DNA from: Candidatus Poribacteria bacterium
Lineage (GTDB): Bacteria > Poribacteria > WGA-4E > WGA-3G
Assembly: GCA_022821495.1 (NCBI GenBank)
Contig: JAJEDN010000055.1
Coordinates: 1-40,039, forward strand
Direction of reading: 5' to 3'
DNA length: 40,039 nucleotides
Below, piece by piece: positions 26,527 through 35,580 of the stretch; within the stretch, counting starts at the first letter, position 1; each line of letters begins with the position of its first letter. The position numbers and the translations under genes are program-made. The notes beneath the pieces are model-generated. The model worked only from the letters and a program-made list of their open reading frames with translations. It did no database searches and had not been told where the DNA came from.

Positions 26527-26857
26527 ATTTCCTCGGCTATTTAGAATAGGACTTACGCAGCCCCCACTGCAGGGTTTTTGCTTGGGTATTTCTTCAGGGT
26601 TTCAAACCCCGCCTGCAGTGCGTCATACGCCCGTTATTTCTTATCTACTTTCCAGATTGCAGCAATATGCTGTTCAGGATTTTCAGTAGTTGTATAATAG
26701 TAGATTGTTACGAGTTTTCCATCCGAACGTTGGATGGTACGTGTGTAGCCGAAATCCCAATTATACGGAGTTATGGTTATGTGTCAAGTATTCCTGAAAA
26801 GTATAGATTATTTGTGTGAGTGTGTCAACAGGAATTCTGTAGTGGGTAGGAAACGGA
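26527..26857. other. Intergenic stretch with repeat-like hairpin and pseudogene remnant
   Basis: These 331 bases lie between the DUF6807 protein start and the AAA protein stop. It begins with AGGACTTACGCA, a motif also at the ends of the 65-bp tandem repeats (GGACTTACGC). It then has CACTGCAGGGTTT paired with AAACCCCGCCTGCAGTG (about 26562-26620), an imperfect hairpin. The sialidase-like remnant follows. Bases 26784-26857 hold nothing I recognise. Confidence 0.55.
26634..26783 (-). pseudogene. Sialidase/BNR-type protein C-terminal remnant
   Basis: The minus strand reads 49 codons open from just after a TGA (26784-26786) to a TAA (26634-26636). It contains TPYNWDFGYTRTIQ, then RSDGKLVTIYYYTTTE, then HIAAIWKVDKK. 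This closely resembles the C-terminal end of sialidase-like beta-propeller proteins, where GYPR, DGKLVTVYY and HIAAT.W occur in the same order. There is no start codon, no other propeller blade and no signal peptide, so it is a decayed end fragment and not a gene. The identification rests on pattern recall alone. Confidence 0.55.
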
Positions 26858-28483
26858 TCAATTGTTTGATTGGTGAGTTTCAGAATTAGGGTGAACAGCT
26901 GAAGGGCGTTCTTGCACCACAGGTATGACATAACTCCGGATTGTCAACCCTTTGAGCGTCTCAGTCTCCATACGAGGTTCGGGCGTTTGACGATGATCGA
27001 AGACAATATAATACCCTTCATCCGCGCCTTCTAATGTAAGGTAGGCGGCGAGCTGCTGTTTGCCTACTTCATAGCGCAGGTCGCCTTCCCAAATCTTGGT
27101 CTCGACGATGTACTTGCTTCTGTTGTGGAGAATAATCAGGTCCATCCTGCCGCGCCCTGTTTGTACTTCAAGATAGATATGAGCTCCCACTAAGCGGACA
27201 AATTGATCGAGGTAACTAAAAAGCAGATATTGCCCCACGAACTCCTGCGGTGTATCTGGTATTTGCAGAATTCGGAAGCCCGCCCGAGCGATGAAGTCTC
27301 GGAAGTTATCAAGCAACGACTCCATAGCAATTTCTCCTGTATCTGTGAGATACCCTTTGAAGCCCGCACGGGTATCTTCAGGGAAATATTCATCCTCTAA
27401 TCCGTTCACTGTCGGCTTGAATGCTTGTAGGATCGCATATAGGTAAATTGGGTTGGCGATGTCACAGAGACCGTCCGCACCTTCCGAGATAACGCCATAA
27501 GTCGCAAGTTCATCTATAATCTTGTCGTGCAAGTTGAATGGCACGCCATCATCCTGTCCAGTGATCCGCATGAGGATTTTTTCAAATCGCGCGTCTTTTC
27601 GGATATTCGTTGTCAGATGCGCAATATTAGTATTCCGACTGTGGAGAAGGCGGGTATGTGCCGCTGTCCAATGTTCCATCGCAATTGTTTCAGTTTTCGG
27701 GATGTCCATATCCTCAGTAAGAATCTGTGCCAACCGATTGACAAGCACAGGTTGACCAGCAGTCTGCTTGTGAATAGATGCGACGGTTTCGGGAGCGAAG
27801 CCTTGTCCCACTTCTTCAGTATACTGACCAAGCAGTTCATGCACCTGTTCAAGTGTAAAGTTAGGTAAATGGAACTCATCTTGGATATTGAACGGCGAGA
27901 TGGACCTGTCGTAGTTGAGTTGGATGATGTTCTTGACACCGACAATGCCGACGCTGTGCGGACATCGCGTCTTACCGGAAAGATAGATATGGCGTAGCGA
28001 CCGCAGAAAACCCGTAACAGCATCCCGGGGGATCGCATCAAACTCGTCAATGAGAAGCACAATCCGCTTGTCAGTTAGCAGGCGCGCTAATTGTCGAAAA
28101 AATCTTCGGACCGAGAGATGGTCGGTTAGTTGGACATTTGCTAAAAATTGCATCAACGCCGTAGGCGGTAACTCTCCACGTATCTGAAAAATAGTCTCTA
28201 CTTCCTCGTGGATATCTTCACAGAAGCCTTCGTAAAAATCGGAAGGTGTACAGCCTTCATAGGTCTCAAAATTTAAGCGGATAGGGAAGTAGATGGGTTC
28301 CTGGACGACGAGCGCGTCCAATGCTAATTGGAAAAAGGTCGTTTTACCGGTCTGGCGTGGTGCGAACAGGACGATATATTTGCCTTGTTTGACACGATTG
28401 ATGAAATGAGTCGTCTCTTCTGTACGTGGGACAATGTAGTTATCTGTAGGGTACAAACGACCTTCGGTTCCAAAACGTCTCAT
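26858..28483 (-). CDS. AAA-like ATPase with C-terminal PD-(D/E)XK-type nuclease domain
   Basis: 541 residues, resembling the bacterial AAA-ATPase_like / AAA_35 group. The N-terminal ATPase has Walker A APRQTGKTT (41-49) and Walker B IVLLIDEFD (141-149), followed by a helical lid (VHELLGQY and QTAGQPVLVNRLAQ, about 214-254). The C-terminal third (about 370-525) resembles a PD-(D/E)XK nuclease: GRMDLII with D448, then YIVETKIW with E461 and K463, then a conserved glutamine helix (KQQLAAY). The family's function is not established; these genes are often multicopy and may belong to mobile or defence-like modules. The ribosome binding site AGGAAG lies directly before the ATG. It points away from the divergent BMP genes. 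Confidence 0.82.
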   Translation of the reverse strand: MRRFGTEGRLYPTDNYIVPRTEETTHFINRVKQGKYIVLFAPRQTGKTTFFQLALDALVVQEPIYFPIRLNFETYEGCTPSDFYEGFCEDIHEEVETIFQIRGELPPTALMQFLANVQLTDHLSVRRFFRQLARLLTDKRIVLLIDEFDAIPRDAVTGFLRSLRHIYLSGKTRCPHSVGIVGVKNIIQLNYDRSISPFNIQDEFHLPNFTLEQVHELLGQYTEEVGQGFAPETVASIHKQTAGQPVLVNRLAQILTEDMDIPKTETIAMEHWTAAHTRLLHSRNTNIAHLTTNIRKDARFEKILMRITGQDDGVPFNLHDKIIDELATYGVISEGADGLCDIANPIYLYAILQAFKPTVNGLEDEYFPEDTRAGFKGYLTDTGEIAMESLLDNFRDFIARAGFRILQIPDTPQEFVGQYLLFSYLDQFVRLVGAHIYLEVQTGRGRMDLIILHNRSKYIVETKIWEGDLRYEVGKQQLAAYLTLEGADEGYYIVFDHRQTPEPRMETETLKGLTIRSYVIPVVQERPSAVHPNSETHQSNN

Positions 28484-28616
28484 CTTCCTTTTTCTCCAAT
28501 TTTTCTAAAGACACAATCGGTCATAACGGTGCCATCGGATGCTAAGTTGCAATGCATTGTATCACACCACCCTGCAGAAGTCAAATATTAACATGAACAG
28601 GCAACATCATTAACAC

Positions 28617-28646
28617 TTTACATTTTTCGCGTAAACATGCTATACT
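28617..28646 (+). promoter_or_regulatory. Sigma-70-like promoter for the BMP-protein genes
   Basis: TTTACA (28617-28622) and TATACT (28641-28646) are separated by 18 bases. Both are one base from the E. coli consensus hexamers. They lie 39 bases before the GTG start at 28685. The in-frame ATG at 28637 overlaps the -10 region and so would precede the transcript. This is the clearest promoter I can see in the window. Confidence 0.6.
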
Positions 28647-28684
28647 TTAAATCAACATCCAATGATGAAGGAGAAATTATTGAC

Positions 28685-29728
28685 GTGAAACAGTTACTCA
28701 GCAAATTACAAAACAACGTTGCAATCTACATCCCACTCCTATGCCTTTTCGCCATCGGATTCATACTCGTTGGGAACATAGATCTCAACGCAAAAGGGCA
28801 TGAGAAATTCAAGGTCGCCATGCTGCTACCCGGTTCAATCAGTGATGCCGGCTGGAACGCCTTGGCTTACGAAGGACTCAAAGCGATCGAAAAGCAACTC
28901 GGTGCGGAAACCAGCCACGCTGAGACCCGAACACCATCGGACCAAGAAGAACAATTCCGTTCTTACGCACTTGACGGTTACAGCATCGTATTTGGACACG
29001 GATATGAGTTCCAAGACCCCGCGAAAGCCGTCGCACCTGACTTTCCTGAGACGATTTTCATTACGTCGTCAGGTGGTACCATCACCGACAATATCTCACC
29101 CGTTAACTTCCGGGTTGAAGAACCTGCCTACCTTTTAGGAATGATGGCAGGGATGATGACGAAGACCAATAAACTCGGTGTTATGGGCGGACAGAATATT
29201 CCGTCTGTAAACAGCACGTTTATGGCGTTTGAAGGCGGGGCGAAAAGTGTCAACCCTGATGTAGAAGTATCTTGGGTATATGTCGGGAATTGGGAAGACA
29301 TCGGTAAAGGCAAAGAACTCGCACTCGCGCAAATTAACGAAGGCGTTGACTTTATCTTCCCGAACGCAGACGCAGCAGGACTCGGTGCCTATGAGGCCGC
29401 TGAACTCGCTCAAAAAGAGGGTAAGATTGTGTATACCTTTGGCGCAAATCGCGACAAGAGCGATATTTCCCCAACTGTAATTGCGAACGCTGTAATTACA
29501 CCGAACGCTTTTGTGAAAATTGCCAAGATTATTAAGGACGGTGAGTTCAAACCGCAGGTCTATACCTTTAACATGTTGACAGACGAAGCAATCACCCTTA
29601 CATACAGTCCCGCATGGAAGGATAAGATCCCAGAAAATGTCCAAAAAGCCGTTGAGGACGCAAAAGCCAAGATTCTCGCAGGTGAATTGAAAGTACCACA
29701 AATCGATTTCACTGAAAAGGAAGATTAA
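28685..29728 (+). CDS. BMP-family ABC transporter substrate-binding protein 1
   Basis: A periplasmic or membrane-anchored binding protein of the BMP/PnrA family (PF02608), usually for purine nucleosides. From the GTG start it has 347 residues. An N-terminal hydrophobic helix (about 12-30, NVAIYIPLLCLFAIGFILVG) leads to the binding domain, with FKVAMLLPGSISDAGWN and IVFGHGYEF typical of the family. No lipobox is evident, unlike its neighbour, so it may be held by an uncleaved helix. I prefer the GTG because AAGGAGA lies 10 bases before it and the longer frame's ATG overlaps the promoter. The next gene starts 2 bases later. The likely importer partners lie on the opposite strand at 16393-25613. 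Confidence 0.9.
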   Translation: MKQLLSKLQNNVAIYIPLLCLFAIGFILVGNIDLNAKGHEKFKVAMLLPGSISDAGWNALAYEGLKAIEKQLGAETSHAETRTPSDQEEQFRSYALDGYSIVFGHGYEFQDPAKAVAPDFPETIFITSSGGTITDNISPVNFRVEEPAYLLGMMAGMMTKTNKLGVMGGQNIPSVNSTFMAFEGGAKSVNPDVEVSWVYVGNWEDIGKGKELALAQINEGVDFIFPNADAAGLGAYEAAELAQKEGKIVYTFGANRDKSDISPTVIANAVITPNAFVKIAKIIKDGEFKPQVYTFNMLTDEAITLTYSPAWKDKIPENVQKAVEDAKAKILAGELKVPQIDFTEKED

Positions 29729-29730
29729 AA

Positions 29731-30819
29731 GTGAAGCGAATCATCTGGACGAAACAGCGGATTTATTGGGGATCGTTAGATAGACTCGCAAGCGCTGTTT
29801 TCATTTTAGGGTTTTTAGCAATCCTATCTATCCTCGGTTGTCAGCGTGTTCAGGACGCAACCAAGGATGTCTATACGCCTGAACCCGAAACATTTAAAGT
29901 CGGTATGCTGCTCCCGGGCGCGATTAGCGATCAGGGTTGGAACGCACTCGCCCACGACGGCTTGAAGGCGATTGAAACAGAACTCGGTGCGGAGATAGAC
30001 TACGTTGAGAGTTTAACCCCCGCTGACTGGGAAGCAGATTTTCGTGCCTACGCCATGGATGGCTATGACCTCATCTTCGGGCACGGCTACGAATATCAGG
30101 CGGCAGCGATAGCTGTCGCGCAAGATTATCCTGAAATCGTCTTTATTACCTCTGCCGGCGCAAGTGGTGCTATTCGTGAGAATGTCGCCCCCATTGTCTT
30201 TCGGCTTGAACAAGCCACCTATCTCTTAGGGATGATAGCCGGTCTGATGACCGAAACCGATAAGATCGGGATGGTCGGTGGACAGGAACTCCCATCTGGT
30301 AATAGCGTGTTTATGGCGTTTGAAGGCGGTGTGAAAAGTGTCAATCCTAACGCTGAACTGCAACGTGCTTATGTTGGGGACTGGGAGAGCATTGCTAAGG
30401 CAAGGGATATCGCTACCACACAAATTCAGGAAGGCGTTGACTTCATTTTTCACAACGCGAATGAAGCTGGACTCGGTGTGTTTGAAGCCGTTGTCATGGT
30501 GCAAGATGCTGGCAAAACCGTCTACGCATTTGGAGCGAACCGCGATCAGAGCGCGGTCTCGCCGCGCGCTGTGCTCGCGAATGCCGTAATTACACCGAAA
30601 GCTTATGTCGAACTGGCGACGGCTGTTAAAGCAGGAACGTTTCAATCTAAACTCCATGTCTTCACAATGACGACTGACGGTGCAATCGCTTTGACTTATA
30701 ACCCTGAACTGAAATCTCAGGTGCCTGAAGAGGTACAGCAAAAGGTTGAAGCAGCGAGGCAGCAAATTCTTGCTGGTACATTAGAAGTACCACAAATCGA
30801 TTTTAGTGCAGCAGAATAA
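29731..30819 (+). CDS. BMP-family ABC transporter substrate-binding protein 2 (lipoprotein)
   Basis: A tandem paralogue of the preceding gene, probably from a local duplication. The 362 residues begin with GTG directly after the first gene's stop. The N-terminus has a hydrophobic run (about 20-35) ending in the lipobox-like LSILGC, so cysteine is the likely lipid anchor. The mature domain repeats FKVGMLLPGAISDQGWNAL and LIFGHGYEYQ almost unchanged from the first protein, with matching later blocks (MVGGQELPSGNSVFM, PQIDF). The ligand is presumably a nucleoside or similar small molecule by family. No ribosome binding site is visible between the genes, so translation is probably coupled. Confidence 0.9.
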   Translation: MKRIIWTKQRIYWGSLDRLASAVFILGFLAILSILGCQRVQDATKDVYTPEPETFKVGMLLPGAISDQGWNALAHDGLKAIETELGAEIDYVESLTPADWEADFRAYAMDGYDLIFGHGYEYQAAAIAVAQDYPEIVFITSAGASGAIRENVAPIVFRLEQATYLLGMIAGLMTETDKIGMVGGQELPSGNSVFMAFEGGVKSVNPNAELQRAYVGDWESIAKARDIATTQIQEGVDFIFHNANEAGLGVFEAVVMVQDAGKTVYAFGANRDQSAVSPRAVLANAVITPKAYVELATAVKAGTFQSKLHVFTMTTDGAIALTYNPELKSQVPEEVQQKVEAARQQILAGTLEVPQIDFSAAE

Positions 30820-30843
30820 ACTGCTCGGTAGGAGCGATCTGTG

Positions 30844-30865
30844 GTCGCGACACTCCGGTCGCGAC
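30844..30865. repeat. Perfect GTCGCGAC hairpin before the formate dehydrogenase gene
   Basis: Two copies of the self-complementary 8-mer GTCGCGAC (30844-30851 and 30858-30865) are separated by ACTCCG, so they form an 8-bp stem with a 6-base loop. The surrounding TAGGAGCGATCTGTG gives it the appearance of a dispersed GC-rich repeat. It lies 18 bases before the preferred ATG of the selenoprotein gene. Confidence 0.65.
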
Positions 30866-30883
30866 ACGTTGAGGTTTATAGCA

Positions 30884-33580
30884 ATGACACATAAAATAGA
30901 AATTGACGGTGTTGAAGTTACTTTCGCCGAGGGTGAAACGATCCTTGAGGTTGCACAACGCCATGAAAAAGAGATACCAACGCTTTGCTATGATCCGAGG
31001 CTTGAGCCTTTCGGGGGGTGTCGCCTGTGTATCGTCGAGTTAGAAGGGGCGCGGAACCCAGTGGCATCTTGTACCACGAAAGCGACACCCGGAATGGTCG
31101 TCCGCACAACGACTGATACAATAGAAGCGTACCGGAAGACGCTGCTGGAGATGGTCGTTAGCGAGAACCGAGAGGTTGATGTGTCCCCGTTGCGCGGTTA
31201 TGCGTCTGGCGAACTCGCGGACCTCCGCGACAAGTACGCAGTAAATGGCACCCGTATATCGGGGGCAACATCCGGCATGAGCAAAGACGATGAGAATCCG
31301 TTTATACTCAGAGATTATGAGCTCTGCATCTCCTGTTATCGCTGCGTCCGCGTCTGTGCTGAACAAGAAGGCGACCACGCGATTAACGTCATGAACCGCG
31401 GTTTCCATACACAGATTACGACGGAGTTCGACGGACTTCTCAAGGATTCCGCCTGCACGTTTTGCGGACAGTGTATTCAGACCTGTCCGACAGGGGCACT
31501 CGCGGATAAAAAAGCACTCCGCGCTGTTGATGAAGTCGCTGATACTCTTCCGGACAAAACCCGCACCATCTGCCCGTATTGTGGGGTCGGTTGTTCTGTT
31601 GATATACTCACGAAAGACGACAAGATTGTTGGTATCCACCCCGCTATGGATGGCCCCGCGAATCAGGGCGCACTCTGTGTCAAAGGTCAGTTCGCTTACG
31701 ATTTCGTGCAACATTCTGACCGACTGAAAACCCCACTAATCCGGGCGGACGATGGCGAACTCTATGAAGCTACTTGGGAAGACGCACTTGATAAAGCCGC
31801 TGAAGGTTTCCGAAAGGTCAATGCCGAACACGGTAGACATAGCATCTACGGCATCGCTTCAGGACGCGCACCGAGTGAAGCGGCGTATCTCATGCAAAAG
31901 TTTATCCGCGTAGGGTTTGGCACTAACTACATCGACAATTGCAGCCGTGCCTGACACGCACCAACCGTTGCCGGTCTGGCAGCGACAATCGGACGCGGTG
32001 CGATGTCTAACCCGCTCGTTGATATGCAGAAACCGGATGTTATCTTCTGCATCGGCACAAACATGACGGAATGCCATCCTGTTGCAGCGACTGGACTGAA
32101 GAAGGCAGTCGCTCGCGGCGCGAAACTTATCGTCGCCGATCCGAGACGTATCGGGTTAGCGGATATGTCGCATCTTTACTTACCGCTCCGCGTCGGTTCG
32201 GACACCGCACTGCTGCTTGGCATGGCACACGTGATTGCCCGTGAAGGCTTGATTGATGACGAATTCATCGAAAATCGTACGACGGGATTTGACGAATTTT
32301 TTGAACATATCAGCCAATGGACACCGGAATGGGCGGAGACGATTACCGAGGTCCCCGCGAAAGATATTGAAACAGCAGCGATGTGGTACGGCAGCGCGAG
32401 CAAGGGTGCTATTTACTACACACTTGGCATCACTGAACACATCTGTGGCGTTGAGAATGTGCAGAGTCTGTGCAACCTTGCCCTAATGACCGGCAATATC
32501 GGGCGCGAGGGAACGGGGATCAACCCCATGCGCGGGCAAAACAACATCCAAGGCGCAGGCGACAGCGGGGCTTTGCCGAATAACTATCCGGGCTTCCAAT
32601 CTGTCACGGATCCAGCACATCAGATGAAGTTCAAAGCGGAATACGGCATAGAAGTTGATTTGGAGAAGGGGATCACGAAAGTAACCGCCTTAGAACTCTG
32701 TGGTGATAGTATACACGCAATGCTTATTGATGGCGAAAACACCCTGCTCTCCGATCCGGATCGAGAGCATTGTGAGCACGCGCTCCGCGCATTGGAGCAT
32801 CTTGTTGTCATCGATATTTTTCTCACGGAAACCGCAGAACTCGCTGATGTCGTGCTGCCAGCAACGGCATGGGGCGAAACAGACGGCGTATGCACGAACA
32901 CCGAACGGCGTGTCCAACGGATGCGTGCTGCAGTCCCTCCGCCCGGTGAAGCAAAATCGGATTGGTGGATTATCTGTCAAATCGCACAGCGTCTCGGGTT
33001 TGATGGCTTCGATTTTGATACACCAAAACCGATCTTCAATGAACTCTGTCGAATCTCACCGATTTATGCTGGATTAGATTGGGAACGTATTGAAAACAGC
33101 GAGTATCAGTGGCCCGTACCGCACAAAGAACACCCAGGTACACCACGCTTACACGAAGAAACCTTTGTCAATGGACGTGGTATCTTTTCAAATGTCCATT
33201 ACCGGGACCCCGCTGAGACGATTAGCGAAAATTTCCCCGTATGGCTGACAACAGGTAGGCGTTTGCAATCTTATCATACTCGGACACAGACCGGGAGAGC
33301 GCAAGGGATTGATTACCTCTTACCGGAGGAATCATTGGAAGTTAACCCTGCTGACATTGAGAGATGGAACTTATCCGATGGCGAATGGTGTAAAATGAGC
33401 AGTGCGCGCGGCAGTATCAACATCAAAGTAAAAGCGACGAACCGTTCACCGCGCGGCACCGTCTTCGCCAGTTTCAGTTTCGCGGATGTACCAGTGAACC
33501 TATTAACCGGTTCGGGTTATGATCCGATTACGCACACGGCTGAGCTAAAGGTCTGCCCGGTCAAGTTAGAACCGCTTTAA
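30884..33580 (+). CDS. Selenocysteine-containing formate dehydrogenase alpha subunit
   Basis: A molybdopterin (bis-PGD) oxidoreductase that interconverts formate and CO2. It is read as 898 residues with UGA at codon 357 as selenocysteine. Residues 1-80 form a [2Fe-2S] ferredoxin domain (C35, C46, C49, C63). Two [4Fe-4S] sites follow (C148, C151, C154, C158 and C191, C194, C197, C201). The cofactor-site cluster is C230, C233, C237 and C265. The active site reads NCSRA-Sec-HAPTVAG, matching the known VUH motif region. GQNNIQGAGDSG and the C-terminal molybdopterin-binding domain follow. An open frame also begins at 30806, but ATG at 30884 starts exactly at the ferredoxin domain. No beta or gamma subunit or fdhD is nearby, so the electron partner is unknown. 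It is 64 bases after the BMP genes. Confidence 0.93.
31952..32002 (+). promoter_or_regulatory. Bacterial SECIS element with its UGA codon
   Basis: UGA is at 31952-31954. After 11 bases comes an apical hairpin: CGTTGCC (31966-31972), loop GGTCT (31973-31977), GGCAGCG (31978-31984). This spacing and the GGUCU loop match the E. coli fdhF element. A lower stem CGCACC (31957-31962) with GGTGCG (31997-32002) can close it. SelB would bind here to recruit Sec-tRNA. No selA, selB, selC or selD is in the window. Confidence 0.87.
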
Positions 33581-33596
33581 GATTTCCCACTAACAA

Positions 33597-33621
33597 AAAA
33601 ACGAAGCGCGTTTTTAGTTTT
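33597..33621 (+). terminator. Possible weak terminator after the formate dehydrogenase
   Basis: AAAAACG (33597-33603), loop AAGCG, then CGTTTTT (33609-33615), followed by AGTTTTT. The stem is AT-rich and only 7 bp, so it would be weak. The following cupin frame starts within the T-rich tail, so read-through to that gene is plausible. Confidence 0.35.
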
Positions 33622-33624
33622 TAA

Positions 33625-33942
33625 ATGAGAGTCGCTATGAATTGGAAATCACGTTGGTCAGAACAGCATGCAGATGCTGACGCTCTAAAGCAACAATTGG
33701 AAACCGAAGGCTTCAATGCCTACGAGTGGTCGGGCCGTCCGGGCGGTGCCTATCTCGATTATATCCACACCCAAGATGAAGTCGTCTGTGTACTATCTGG
33801 CACAGCAGATGTGAAGGTCGCTGATGCATCAGGAACAATCGAGAGTGGAGACCGGATTGATGTTCCCGCAAATACATATCATTCAATTACTGTCACGAGC
33901 AAAGAACCCTTAGTCGTCTTAACGGGGATGCGAAAAACTTAA
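33625..33942 (+). CDS. Small cupin-domain protein
   Basis: A 105-residue single-domain cupin. The core shows both cupin motifs: YIHTQDEVVCVLSGTADV (residues 48-65) and ESGDRIDVPANTYHSI (73-88), with H50, E54 and H86 as likely metal ligands. Such proteins range from sugar-binding to dioxygenase or regulator roles, so I assign no substrate. The N-terminus could instead start at ATG 33637 (MNWKSRWSEQH); neither has a clear ribosome binding site. It lies between the formate dehydrogenase and the aminopeptidase on the same strand, but the putative hairpin upstream may separate it. Confidence 0.78.
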   Translation: MRVAMNWKSRWSEQHADADALKQQLETEGFNAYEWSGRPGGAYLDYIHTQDEVVCVLSGTADVKVADASGTIESGDRIDVPANTYHSITVTSKEPLVVLTGMRKT

Positions 33943-33986
33943 TATTCTATGATTTGCAAAAAACATTGAAATATAAAGGAACATTT

Positions 33987-35474
33987 ATGAATATTACTGT
34001 CAAAACAGGTGGATTCAACCAAGAACAGACCGATGTCATTGCCATCGGTATATTGGAAAACCCAGACTTCTATAGCGCACCGCTCCAAACTATAGACCAA
34101 GTCCTCGGTGGACGCATTCGTGAACGCATGAACCTCGGCGATTTCACAGGTAAACTGAAAACTACCAGTTGGCTCTACACAAACGGCGCGATTACGGCAC
34201 CTCGCGTGCTTTTGGTAGGCTTGGGTGAATATCATGATCTCACTGTTGAAAAGGTCCGGCAAGCAGCGGGACACGCTGCCCGGACGATCCGAGACATGGG
34301 ATTAAATACCGCAGCAATTCCGATTCCAAACGAAGCCACTCCCGAAATGGTTCAAGCCGCAGCCGAGGCAACCCTGCTCTCGCTTTACCAGTTCGACGAA
34401 CATAAAACAGATAGCAACAACGATGATGAGAAAAAGAAACTGGAATCTGTTACGTTTTTAGTCGAAAGCGAGCAGAGCAAGGCAACAATAGAAGCCACAG
34501 CACAACGTGGAGAAATAATCGCTAAGGGGACATTGCTCGCCCGGGATTTGAGCAATCAACCCGCAAACTATCTCACACCAACGCAACTCGCAGATAAAGC
34601 GGAAGCGGTCGCTGAGGCAACCGGACTCGGTTGTGAAATTTTTGACAAAGCCACGCTAACAGAAAAAGGGTTTCGGACGCTTCTATCTGTCGCGCAAGGG
34701 AGTGCTGAAGAGCCACGATTTATTATTCTCGAATACACACCTGACGGCGAAGGACAAGATACCGTCGTGCTTGTCGGAAAAGGGATTACCTTTGATACAG
34801 GCGGGATCTCGCTCAAGGGCGGAAGCGGGATGCATGAGATGAAACACGATATGTCGGGCGCCGCTGCGGTGGTAGGCGCGATGCAAGTCATCGGTCAACT
34901 TAAACCGAACGTGCGTGTCATTGGCTTGGTTGCCGCAACCGAGAACATGCCGAGTGGGACCGCCGTTAAACCGGGGGATGTCGTCACCTCTTATGGCGGC
35001 AAAACGATTGAGATTCTCAACACCGATGCTGAAGGACGGTTGGTATTGGCGGATGCACTCGGATGGACGGCACAATACAACCCAAAAGGCGTGATCGACT
35101 TAGCCACGCTCACCGGTGCCGTGATCGGTACTTTAGGACATATCGCAGCCGGAGCATTGGGGACAGATCCTGAACTCATGGCGAAAGTGAAGTCTGCAGC
35201 TGAAAAAACGCATGAGCGCGTCTGGGAATTGCCACTCTGGGACGATTATGACGAAGCCGTTAAAAGCAAGGTGGCAGATGTTCAGAACATCGGCGACGGC
35301 ACTGCTGGCACGATTGCTGGCGGCGCGTTTCTGAAGAAATTCGCGGAAGGCTACCCGTGGGTGCATCTCGACATCGCTGGCACCGCTTGGGGGATGAAAG
35401 GCTCTAACTACATCCCTGAAGGCGCGTCAGGCTACGGTGTGCGGTTGCTGGTGCAATTGGTTGAGGATTGGTAG
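33987..35474 (+). CDS. pepA: Leucyl aminopeptidase (M17)
   Basis: A cytosolic two-metal exopeptidase that releases N-terminal residues from peptides; some members also bind DNA in recombination or regulation. The 495 residues from ATG 33987 contain the N-terminal macro-like domain and the C-terminal catalytic domain. VGKGITFDTGGISLK (metal-binding lysine and aspartate) and NTDAEGRLVLADAL (signature with catalytic aspartate and arginine) are intact. An earlier in-frame ATG exists at 33954, but TATAAAGGAACATTT directly precedes 33987, giving an AAGGA ribosome binding site. A terminator-like hairpin follows at 35497. Confidence 0.95.
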   Translation: MNITVKTGGFNQEQTDVIAIGILENPDFYSAPLQTIDQVLGGRIRERMNLGDFTGKLKTTSWLYTNGAITAPRVLLVGLGEYHDLTVEKVRQAAGHAARTIRDMGLNTAAIPIPNEATPEMVQAAAEATLLSLYQFDEHKTDSNNDDEKKKLESVTFLVESEQSKATIEATAQRGEIIAKGTLLARDLSNQPANYLTPTQLADKAEAVAEATGLGCEIFDKATLTEKGFRTLLSVAQGSAEEPRFIILEYTPDGEGQDTVVLVGKGITFDTGGISLKGGSGMHEMKHDMSGAAAVVGAMQVIGQLKPNVRVIGLVAATENMPSGTAVKPGDVVTSYGGKTIEILNTDAEGRLVLADALGWTAQYNPKGVIDLATLTGAVIGTLGHIAAGALGTDPELMAKVKSAAEKTHERVWELPLWDDYDEAVKSKVADVQNIGDGTAGTIAGGAFLKKFAEGYPWVHLDIAGTAWGMKGSNYIPEGASGYGVRLLVQLVEDW

Positions 35475-35496
35475 GCTCTGTAAAGACAAAAATAAA

Positions 35497-35526
35497 AAGC
35501 CCTGTCGGATTTTTCCAACAGGGCTT
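35497..35526 (-). terminator. Intrinsic terminator for the minus strand
   Basis: AAGCCCTGT (35497-35505) and ACAGGGCTT (35518-35526) form a perfect 9-bp stem. On the minus strand the hairpin is followed by a T-rich run (the complement of AAATAAAA just left of it), which fits a terminator for the leftward lipoprotein gene. On the + strand there is no U-tract, though the stem could still slow transcription after pepA. Confidence 0.7.
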
Positions 35527-35580
35527 GACGTGTTACTATTGAAAAAGATTTAGCCGTTTATGGTGAATTATAGAAATAAG

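Noticed and set aside
28637..28684. ATG start for BMP protein 1
   Set aside because: It overlaps the -10 hexamer of the promoter and has no ribosome binding site; GTG 28685 has AAGGAGA upstream.
30806..33580. Two separate genes or a nonsense-mutated formate dehydrogenase
   Set aside because: The stop is UGA at the catalytic selenocysteine position and is followed by a matching SECIS hairpin; the protein is continuous in frame on both sides.
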